Source: DATAFF01 sp036257595
GTDB lineage: Bacteria > Pseudomonadota > Alphaproteobacteria > Rhizobiales > Aestuariivirgaceae
DNA length: 7,526 nucleotides
Assembly: GCA_036257595.1 (NCBI GenBank)
Contig: DATAFF010000128.1
Coordinates: forward strand, 1-7,526
Direction of reading: 5' to 3'
Shown: positions 1-4,980 of the stretch, piece by piece
Layout of the letters: the number at the start of each line of letters is the position of its first letter
Position numbering within the stretch: the stretch's first letter is position 1
Position numbers and translations under genes: made by a program
The notes under the pieces: model-generated
Told to the model about the DNA's origin: nothing
What the model saw: the letters and a program-made list of their open reading frames with translations, nothing else
Databases searched by the model: none

Positions 1-112
1 GGCACGGCCCGGGGATACGGCAACGGCGATCGCCTATGATTGCGGCTTCGGACATCTCGGCGAATTCGCCCAGAGCTATCGGCTGCGCTTCGGCGAGAGC
101 CCGTCGGAAACC
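1..112 (+). repeat. Direct repeat copy 1: tail of first araC gene
   Basis: Bases 1-112 match 992-1103 at a fixed offset of 991 with one mismatch (G at 13 against C at 1004); 99 consecutive bases (14-112) are identical. Identity drops abruptly after 112, with differences at 113, 118 and 121 and then no alignment. The left limit is unknown because the repeat reaches the window edge. Synonymous positions are conserved too, so this is recent duplication or gene conversion and not protein-level constraint alone. Confidence 0.95.
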
Positions 113-139
113 CTGCGGCGGTCGCGGCATGCATCCTGA
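1..139 (+). CDS. AraC-family transcriptional regulator, C-terminal end only (cut by window edge)
   Basis: Reading from base 2, 45 codons run to a TGA at 137-139. They encode the second helix-turn-helix of an AraC/XylS DNA-binding domain: an AIAYDCGFGHLGEF stretch followed by YRLRFGESPSETLRR, which fits the family signature (CGF, then F, Y-R, F-G and P). The first 41 visible residues are identical to the matching part of the next gene (129-1130); only the last four differ (RHAS against FGRA). The protein would bind DNA as a transcription regulator. The ligand-binding half lies outside the window, so its effector is unknown. It could be a full gene or a decayed tail; the intact frame and a stop at nearly the same place as the paralogue favour a real gene. 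The next gene starts inside its last codons, suggesting co-transcription. Confidence 0.8.
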   Translation, partial: ARPGDTATAIAYDCGFGHLGEFAQSYRLRFGESPSETLRRSRHAS

Positions 140-1130
140 GAGCCCGAAGGATCAGTCTCCAAGCGTTTCCGCCTCGCCATGGCCCTCGAAATCATTCGAG
201 ACCGACGATCCGGACGAGGTCGTTGGCTATCTCAATGGCCAGAATCGCTCGGTTGTCCGGGCGATAACGCCTTTGGACAAGACGACGAAATTCGTCTTCA
301 CCAGGAAAGAGCTGGACCTTGGGCGGGTCTCACTTGTTCACTCGACGAGCTCGCCTATTCAAATACATACGATCAACTCGTCGGTGCTGACCGTCGTCGT
401 TTCAGAGCGGGGCAACAGCCTGTTCAAGGTTGGGAGAACCGAGGTCGCAAGCCGAAATGGCGACGCTGCGATTGCCGCCGCGACGACCAGCGGCGACGGC
501 ATCTTCCAATCGCTCTCCGAGGATTCGCGCTTTCTTCTCCAACTGCCGCGCCAGCATTTCTTAGCCGAGTCGCAAGCCGAGAAAGGATCGATCGTCCGGT
601 CATTTCCGGCTCGGATCGAGCTCTCGACACCGGTCGCTGCGAGCTTCCATCGCGCATTGAACTATGTCTGGCAACAGCAAGGTTCCGTGAACGCGCTGCT
701 GCGCGCTGCATATGACGAGATCCTGCTGTACGGTCTCGTCAGCCTGTTGACGCCATCGCTCTGCGGTGGTGAGGCAACGGGGCGACCCGGACCGGGTGAG
801 CATTACGTTCGCCGCGCTTGCGAACTGATCAGTGCACGGAGCGGTGAGCCGCTCCGCATGGCCGACATCGCGGCCGAGCTCGGTATCGGCCCGCGCCATT
901 TGCAATCGGGCTTTCGGCGGCATCTTGGCATCACACCCCACCAATTCCTGCGCGACTGCCGGCTCGACGAGGCCAATCGCCGGCTCGGCTTGGCACGGCC
1001 CGGCGATACGGCAACGGCGATCGCCTATGATTGCGGCTTCGGACATCTCGGCGAATTCGCCCAGAGCTATCGGCTGCGCTTCGGCGAGAGCCCGTCGGAA
1101 ACCTTGCGACGATCCTTCGGCAGGGCCTGA
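129..1130 (+). CDS. AraC-family transcriptional regulator (tandem paralogue 2)
   Basis: A 333-residue one-component regulator. The C-terminal third (about 232-330) is an AraC/XylS DNA-binding domain: first helix-turn-helix at about 244-265 (ADIAAELGIGPRHLQSGFRR), second at about 294-318 with the C-G-F, E-F, Y-R and F-G-E-S-P landmarks. The N-terminal part (about 30-200) looks like the AraC-binding-like sensor found in FeaR-type regulators; that is a family-level judgement and no ligand can be named. The frame stays open upstream to an ATG at 36, but 36-128 codes for the upstream araC tail in another frame. The ATG at 129 is therefore the likely start, overlapping the upstream TGA (137-139) by 11 bp. 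No clear Shine-Dalgarno precedes it, so translation may be coupled. The N-terminal half has more A/T-ending codons than the genes to the right. It converges on the VOC gene, 6 bp away. Confidence 0.88.
   Translation: MHPESPKDQSPSVSASPWPSKSFETDDPDEVVGYLNGQNRSVVRAITPLDKTTKFVFTRKELDLGRVSLVHSTSSPIQIHTINSSVLTVVVSERGNSLFKVGRTEVASRNGDAAIAAATTSGDGIFQSLSEDSRFLLQLPRQHFLAESQAEKGSIVRSFPARIELSTPVAASFHRALNYVWQQQGSVNALLRAAYDEILLYGLVSLLTPSLCGGEATGRPGPGEHYVRRACELISARSGEPLRMADIAAELGIGPRHLQSGFRRHLGITPHQFLRDCRLDEANRRLGLARPGDTATAIAYDCGFGHLGEFAQSYRLRFGESPSETLRRSFGRA
992..1103 (+). repeat. Direct repeat copy 2: inside second araC gene
   Basis: Second copy of the 112-bp near-identical tract, covering the second helix-turn-helix of the complete AraC regulator. 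It keeps the same reading frame relative to the gene as copy 1. Confidence 0.95.
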
Positions 1131-1136
1131 TCCAGC

Positions 1137-1523
1137 CTACTCGGCAGCGCGGCACACCGCCTCGACATTGATCCCGTCAGGGTCATGCACGAAGGCCGCA
1201 TAATAGGTCGGGCTGTATTGCGCCCGGATCCCTGGCGCCCCGTTGTCGCGCCCGCCGGCCGCGAGCGCTGCCGTATGGAAGGCATCGACCAGCGCCCGCG
1301 TCTCGACCCGGAAGGCGACATGGGTGCCTTGGCCGACCGGCTCATTGTCGGCGATGACGAACTCGACCGAGTCGATGCCGAACATCACTGCCGTCCCGCC
1401 GCTCTCGGTCTCGCTCGGCGCGGCAACCATCAACACCTTGAACCCCAAGGGGCGCAGCGCCGCCTCATAGAAAGCGCGGGATTTCTCGATGTCAGTGACC
1501 GTCAATCCGATGTGATCGATCAT
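1137..1523 (-). CDS. VOC / glyoxalase-fold family protein
   Basis: A 128-residue single-domain protein of the vicinal oxygen chelate superfamily (glyoxalase I, ring-cleaving dioxygenase and bleomycin-resistance relatives). Visible hallmarks are the opening strand MIDHIGLTVTDIEKSRAFYE, the second-module strand THVAFRVE, and the terminal VHDPDGINVEAV. Likely metal ligands by family position are His4, His68 and Glu121. Length matches stand-alone VOC proteins, which work as dimers. The frame extends upstream to 1544, but the ATG at 1521-1523 is preferred: GAGAGG lies 8 nt before it and the conserved first strand begins immediately. The start lies inside the 3' end of the upstream iclR gene (32-bp overlap), so the two are almost certainly one transcript. 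Substrate is unknown; a lyase, isomerase, dioxygenase or small-molecule-binding role is possible. Confidence 0.9.
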   Translation of the reverse strand: MIDHIGLTVTDIEKSRAFYEAALRPLGFKVLMVAAPSETESGGTAVMFGIDSVEFVIADNEPVGQGTHVAFRVETRALVDAFHTAALAAGGRDNGAPGIRAQYSPTYYAAFVHDPDGINVEAVCRAAE

Positions 1524-2334
1524 TGTCGGAACCTCTCGGGGCAAGACCGGCAGCGTCGCGCAGATATTTCGAGATCGTTTCGGCGGTGGCCTTGACCTGC
1601 CGGATCAATTCCGGATCGGGCTCGGCCGGAATGTCCTCGACGAAGGACACGAGCGCGATCGACCCGGCAAGCTCGTGATCGGGTCCGAAGATCGGCACCG
1701 CCAGCGCGCCGACGCCGGTGATCGATTCTTCGGTCGCAACCGCGTAGCCGCGCTCAGCAACCTCGTCGAGCTCCCGCCTGAGCTCATCATGATCGGTGAT
1801 GGTCCGCGGCGTCCTTGCCGACAGGGGTGCGGCGAAAACCTGCGTGCGATAGTCTTTCGGCCCGAAGGCCAGGATCAATTTGCCATGTGCCAGCGCGTGG
1901 AACGGCCGCATGATCTGCCCCGGCCAGACATGGAGCGCCCGTCCGCGCGTTCCGGACATCGAGCGCATGACGATCACTCCTTCGGGCGAGGGCGCGCCGA
2001 GCACGGTGGTGAGACCGGTTGCCGCCACCAATCTGCGCATGGGCGCTTCCGATGCCTCGATCAGGTCGCCCTCGACCGGTGCCAGGTGGCTGATCGCATA
2101 GGCTTTGGGGCCGAGCCGGTAGCGACCCGTCTCGCGGTTCTGGATGACGTAACCGCGCTCGACGAGGGTGCGGAGATAGCGGAACACCCCCGCTTTCGAC
2201 AATGCCAACTGCCGTGCGATCTGCGTCAGGCCGATGGGCTCCCTGGCCAGCGCCACCGCTTCGAGGATCGAGAGTGTCGAATCCGCGGCTTTCACCCCAC
2301 CCGCTGGCCGTCCGACATTCGCCTCCTGCATCAT
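1492..2334 (-). CDS. IclR-family transcriptional regulator
   Basis: A 280-residue regulator of standard IclR length. The N-terminal winged helix-turn-helix spans about 18-77 (LSILEAVALAREPIGLTQIA, then LSKAGVFRYLRTLVERGYV and a wing ending TGRYRLGPK). The effector-binding domain spans about 80-260, with the typical HALAHGKLILAF segment and the ITGVGALAVPIFGPDHELAG segment near the C-terminus. IclR proteins usually bind a small carboxylic or aromatic metabolite and control adjacent catabolic genes, often acting on their own divergent promoter. Two adjacent ATGs (2334 and 2331) are possible starts; neither has a good Shine-Dalgarno, and a GTG at codon 14 is a weaker alternative still before the DNA-binding domain. 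It is cotranscribed with the overlapping VOC gene and divergent from the araC gene at 2440. The ligand cannot be inferred. Confidence 0.93.
   Translation of the reverse strand: MMQEANVGRPAGGVKAADSTLSILEAVALAREPIGLTQIARQLALSKAGVFRYLRTLVERGYVIQNRETGRYRLGPKAYAISHLAPVEGDLIEASEAPMRRLVAATGLTTVLGAPSPEGVIVMRSMSGTRGRALHVWPGQIMRPFHALAHGKLILAFGPKDYRTQVFAAPLSARTPRTITDHDELRRELDEVAERGYAVATEESITGVGALAVPIFGPDHELAGSIALVSFVEDIPAEPDPELIRQVKATAETISKYLRDAAGLAPRGSDNDRSHRIDGH
1532..1537 (-). promoter_or_regulatory. Ribosome binding site deciding the VOC start
   Basis: On the minus strand GAGAGG lies 8 nt before the ATG at 1523. It supports that start over the upstream ATG at 1544. It lies inside the coding region of the preceding iclR gene. 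Confidence 0.6.
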
Positions 2335-2439
2335 GCGGGTAGGTTACCGCTCGCGAACACCGGTTGCAATTGGTTACCATCTGATTGACAACCCCAAAAG
2401 TTTGGTTAATCGTTATCCGGGTATACGGGTTGCGAACAA
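2335..2439. promoter_or_regulatory. Divergent iclR / araC control region
   Basis: This 105-bp gap separates the minus-strand iclR from the plus-strand araC and is visibly more AT-rich than its surroundings. It holds two exact GGTTACC copies 30 bp apart (2342-2348 and 2372-2378) and a related GGTTAAT at 2404-2410. GGTTGCAAT (2362-2370) and ATTGACAACC (2384-2393) form an inverted repeat apart from one extra base. A perfect TTGACA lies at 2385-2390 on the plus strand, and the overlapping minus-strand reading is TTGTCA, so it could serve as a -35 box in either direction. Possible plus-strand -10 boxes (TAATCG at 2407-2412, 16-bp spacing) are weak. GCGAAC occurs at 2353-2358 and 2432-2437. Assigning any of these to IclR or AraC binding is inference. 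Confidence 0.5.
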
Positions 2440-3462
2440 ATGACCGGGGTTGCGTCGCAGATCATGGAATGGCAGCAGGCTCCGCCGGTTTCCGGGGAAA
2501 TGGCGGAGGCCAGGCTGTCGCCCTGCATTCGACGATTCACCACCGCCGATCCCGACCATGCCCGCGACATCGTCCGGACCTGTCATTCGTGGATCAGGAC
2601 CTATGAGCCGCGTGCGCCGCGCCGCGGCTTTCGCCATGCGCGGATGCAGATTGCTCTTGGCCCGATCATGATGACGCGGTCGATGTTCAGCCATGTCCGC
2701 ATAACCGCCGAGAATGACCAGAGCATCATCCTGGTGATGGCCGAGCGCGGCTGGCGCTCGGTTCGAGGCCGCGGCGAGCCGGTGGTCAGCGCCAACGGCC
2801 TGTCGGCCGTGGTCGTGCCGCGCGGCCGCACCGTTTACGAGAACGGGCCTGACAGCGCGGGCTTTGTCTTGTCGATGCCGGTGAGCGAGCTCGCCCGCGG
2901 GTTCGATATCGTGTACCGGCAGAGCGCCGCCGAGCCCGTCGGTATCGATCTCTCCTCGTCCGAAGGGCTGCAGTTCCGCTCGACCCTCAATTTCATCTCT
3001 CTCCAGCTTACCGCGCTCGACGCCTCCATCCGGCCAAACCTGAGTGCCGCCTATCAGGATGTGCTGCTGGCCGGGCTTGCGGCGCTCCTGCCCGATGACA
3101 CCAAAAGGCCGGCCGACCGCGACCTCGGTGCCAAGCTGGTGCGCCAGGCCTGCGAGATGATCCGGGAAGGCGCCAGCGGCCCCTTACGGCTCGTCGATAT
3201 TGCGGCAACGCTCGGTGTGTCGTTGCGCCATTTGCAGGCGGGGTTTCGCCGCCATCTCAATACGACGCCGCAGAGCTTTCTCAAGGAGTGCCGGCTCGAG
3301 CACGCCTTTCAGAGGCTGAGCTTCGCCACAGCCGACGACACCACGGCCAGCATCGCCCAGGCCTGCGGCTTCACCCATTCCGGCGAGTTCGCCGGTCATT
3401 ATCGTCGCTACTTCGGCGAATGCCCGTCCGACACGCTGAGGCGCGGCCAAGGGGCGATTTAG
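2440..3462 (+). CDS. AraC-family transcriptional regulator (paralogue 3)
   Basis: A 340-residue regulator with the same architecture as the gene at 129-1130. An N-terminal AraC-binding-like sensor spans about 40-215. A C-terminal AraC/XylS DNA-binding domain spans about 239-338, with the first helix-turn-helix near 251-272 (VDIAATLGVSLRHLQAGFRR) and the second near 299-325 (SIAQACGFTHSGEF, then YRRYFGECPSDTLRR). Over the last 102 residues it aligns without gaps to paralogue 2 with 56 identities (hand count), so the two are homologous but much older duplicates than the pair at the left edge. The ATG at 2440 gives the longest frame; another at 2464 is possible, and neither has a clear Shine-Dalgarno. 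It is divergent from iclR and probably uses the shared control region. Its ligand and targets are unknown; the iclR-VOC pair and the downstream genes are candidate targets by proximity only. Confidence 0.92.
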   Translation: MTGVASQIMEWQQAPPVSGEMAEARLSPCIRRFTTADPDHARDIVRTCHSWIRTYEPRAPRRGFRHARMQIALGPIMMTRSMFSHVRITAENDQSIILVMAERGWRSVRGRGEPVVSANGLSAVVVPRGRTVYENGPDSAGFVLSMPVSELARGFDIVYRQSAAEPVGIDLSSSEGLQFRSTLNFISLQLTALDASIRPNLSAAYQDVLLAGLAALLPDDTKRPADRDLGAKLVRQACEMIREGASGPLRLVDIAATLGVSLRHLQAGFRRHLNTTPQSFLKECRLEHAFQRLSFATADDTTASIAQACGFTHSGEFAGHYRRYFGECPSDTLRRGQGAI

Positions 3463-3475
3463 GCAGGTGAAATCA

Positions 3476-3492
3476 GGCAGTCGGCAAGCGGG
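3476..3492. repeat. Short copy of the heptamer repeat (GGCAGTC-GGCAAGC-GGG)
   Basis: Shares GGCAGTCGGCAA exactly with the left arm of the hairpin at 4836-4906 and has the same 7-bp unit pattern. It lies 14 bp after the third araC stop, in the 141-bp gap before the lytic transglycosylase. No matching right arm is visible in that gap, which shows nothing else I can identify apart from a G-rich stretch before the next ATG. Confidence 0.45.
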
Positions 3493-3603
3493 GACCGGCG
3501 GGTCAGACGGCTGATAAGTCGCGATCTGCCAGGATGTTGCCCTTTTCGCAGCATACGGCATAGCAGCGTCGAAGGGCGGGACTGTCCAGCGGGGATCGGG
3601 CCA

Positions 3604-4053
3604 ATGACCCGTAGCATGGGGTTCATTCTGATCGTGATCGGGTTCATGACCGGCCTGCCCGAAGCCGTGAAGGCTGCCGGTCCGTCCGCCCAGCTGACGG
3701 CGATGATCACCACGGCGGCGGCCGAGCACGGTGTGCCCGAGGCACTGCTCCACCGGATCATCAAACGGGAGAGCAATTACAATGCGCGCGCCTATCATGG
3801 CGGCCATTGGGGGCTCATGCAGATCAAATATGAGACGGCGCGCAGCATGGGCTATCGCGGCCCGGCGGCGGGGCTGCTCAATCCCGAGACCAATCTGCGC
3901 TTTGGCGGGCGCTACCTCGCCGGCGCCTATCTGGTGGCCAACCGCAATAGCGAGCGCGCGGTCAGACTCTATTCGAGCGGCTATTATTACGAGGCCAAGC
4001 GCAAGGGCCTGCTCGAGGCGACGCGGCTGAAGGCCGGGGGGAAAAGCCCGTGA
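3604..4053 (+). CDS. Small exported lytic transglycosylase (SLT domain)
   Basis: A 149-residue protein with an N-terminal export signal (hydrophobic stretch about 6-18, probable cleavage after KAA near 23-25) and one SLT-type lysozyme-like domain (about 30-135). Family motifs are in order: the catalytic Glu56 in KRESNYN, GLMQIK at 70-75, the NPETNLRFGGRYL segment at 93-105, and LYSSGYYY at 122-129 in place of the usual YNAG. Such enzymes cleave the MurNAc-GlcNAc bond in peptidoglycan to give 1,6-anhydro products in the periplasm. It is short and has no LysM or other wall-binding domain, resembling the small specialised transglycosylases near secretion or conjugation systems, but no such genes are present here. 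ATG 3604 keeps a full signal peptide. Its TGA overlaps the GTG start of the quinone reductase by 4 bp, implying a shared transcript. Confidence 0.88.
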   Translation: MTRSMGFILIVIGFMTGLPEAVKAAGPSAQLTAMITTAAAEHGVPEALLHRIIKRESNYNARAYHGGHWGLMQIKYETARSMGYRGPAAGLLNPETNLRFGGRYLAGAYLVANRNSERAVRLYSSGYYYEAKRKGLLEATRLKAGGKSP

Positions 4054-4832
4054 GCGGCACCGCCCATGTCGTGCTTGCCCATCCGGAACCGCGATCCTAC
4101 AACGCCCATCTCGCACGCCTCGCGGCCGACACCTTGGCGGCGCAGGGCTGGAGCGTGACCTTCTCCGATCTCTATGCGATGGGCTTCGACCCGTGCGAGC
4201 GGGCCGAGCATTATGAAGGCCGGCACGACCCGGCGCGCTTCGATGTCCAGGCGGAGCAGCACAACGCCTCGAGCGCAGGCACGATTCCGGCGATCGTCCG
4301 CGACGAGATCGCCAGGCTCGACGGCGCCGATCTCCTGGTGCTGCAATATCCCATGTGGTGGCACCTGCCGCCGGCCATGCTGAAAGGCTGGATCGATCGC
4401 GTCTTCATCTATGGCGAGGTCTATGCCAGCCGGAAGCGCTTCGAAAGCGGCCGGTTCGCCGGCAAACGCGCCATGCTGTCGCTGACGGTCGGCACCAATG
4501 CCGACACCTATGCCTTCAACGGGCGCAGCGGCGACATCGATCTCCTGCTGTGGCCGGTCCAGTTCTCGCTCGCCTATGTCGGCTATTCGGTCCTCGTGCC
4601 ATTCGTCGCCTATGGGGTGGAGGCGGGCCTGCGCTATTCCGACCCGGCCGTCGTCGAGACCCGTCTCAAGGGTGTCGCCGAGGACTTTCGCCAGGCGCTC
4701 ATCGACCTCGACCGGCGGCCCGTCATCCCGTTCAACCGAATGGCGGAGTGGCAGCCATCGGGGCGAATTTCCGGGGATGCGCCGGTTTATTCACCCTTCA
4801 TCCGCCATCGTCAGAGCCTCGATCTGGCTTGA
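4050..4832 (+). CDS. NAD(P)H:quinone oxidoreductase, NQO1/flavodoxin-like family
   Basis: A 260-residue cytoplasmic flavoprotein of the flavodoxin-like NAD(P)H dehydrogenase family that includes DT-diaphorase and MdaB. Visible landmarks are the first strand and flavin loop VVLAHPEPRSYNAHLA (about 7-22), YPMWWHLPPAMLKGWIDRVF at 100-119 (the NQO1 region around the flavin site), YGEVY at 121-125, the VGTN segment at 147-150, and LLLWPVQFSLAYVGY at 165-179. Members carry out two-electron reduction of quinones or similar compounds with NAD(P)H, avoiding semiquinone radicals. The start is GTG: it overlaps the preceding TGA (4051-4053) and has a GGGGGGA purine run 7 nt upstream. The C-terminal extension after about residue 235 is rich in Arg, Ser and Pro. 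Pairing with a periplasmic transglycosylase has no obvious functional logic; co-expression is what the overlap shows. The physiological acceptor is unknown. Confidence 0.9.
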   Translation: MSGTAHVVLAHPEPRSYNAHLARLAADTLAAQGWSVTFSDLYAMGFDPCERAEHYEGRHDPARFDVQAEQHNASSAGTIPAIVRDEIARLDGADLLVLQYPMWWHLPPAMLKGWIDRVFIYGEVYASRKRFESGRFAGKRAMLSLTVGTNADTYAFNGRSGDIDLLLWPVQFSLAYVGYSVLVPFVAYGVEAGLRYSDPAVVETRLKGVAEDFRQALIDLDRRPVIPFNRMAEWQPSGRISGDAPVYSPFIRHRQSLDLA

Positions 4833-4835
4833 GGC

Positions 4836-4906
4836 GGCAGTCGGCAATAGGCAGTAGGCAGTCGGGAAGAGCACGGAACACGGCCTACTGCCTAATGCCG
4901 ACTGCC
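4836..4906. repeat. Heptamer-built hairpin repeat (REP-like), possible transcript-end structure
   Basis: Two 24-nt arms (4836-4859 and 4883-4906) pair at 23 of 24 positions, with an A-A mismatch at 4847/4895, around a 23-nt loop. The left side is four 7-bp units in register (GGCAGTC, GGCAATA, GGCAGTA, GGCAGTC), and the right arm has the same phasing on the other strand. It begins 3 bp after the quinone reductase stop. The T run at 4930-4935 is too far from the stem for a standard intrinsic terminator. A repeat-family element or mRNA 3' stabiliser fits better, though it may still impede transcription. The remaining 74 bp before the permease show no clear promoter. Confidence 0.85.
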
Positions 4907-4970
4907 TCGGACCCCTATTCCCACGGCGCTTTTTTCCTCCTACCCTGTGTCAACGTTTCGTCATGGCACT

Positions 4971-4978
4971 GGGAGGGG
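4971..4978 (+). promoter_or_regulatory. Ribosome binding site deciding the permease start
   Basis: GGGAGGGG lies just before the ATG at 4981 (about 4 nt from the GGAGG core). It would lie inside the coding sequence if the upstream in-frame ATG at 4963 were used, so it favours 4981. Confidence 0.7.
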
Positions 4979-4980
4979 TT

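Noticed and set aside
36..128. Extension of the second araC to the ATG at 36
   Set aside because: This stretch is the in-frame tail of the upstream araC, and its out-of-frame peptide recurs out of frame in copy 2 at about 1027-1108. The real start is more likely 129.
1..1130. Insertion sequence or transposon flanked by the 112-bp direct repeats
   Set aside because: The repeats are in-frame coding sequence of two homologous regulators, and the DNA between them is the second regulator itself with no transposase.
1185..1595. Plus-strand open frame opposite the VOC gene
   Set aside because: The minus-strand VOC reading has a ribosome site and family motifs; the opposite strand has none.
3184..4116. 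310-codon open frame on the minus strand
   Set aside because: It runs antisense across the end of the third araC, the intergenic gap and the whole transglycosylase gene, with low-complexity Arg/Ala/His-rich translation; a GC-rich shadow.
4836..4906. CRISPR array or attachment site
   Set aside because: The repeats are 7-bp contiguous units without spacers, and no integrase, cas gene or tRNA is present.
4836..4935. Intrinsic terminator formed by the hairpin and the T run at 4930-4935
   Set aside because: The T run is 23 bp beyond the stem, and the loop of 23 nt is too large for a standard intrinsic terminator.
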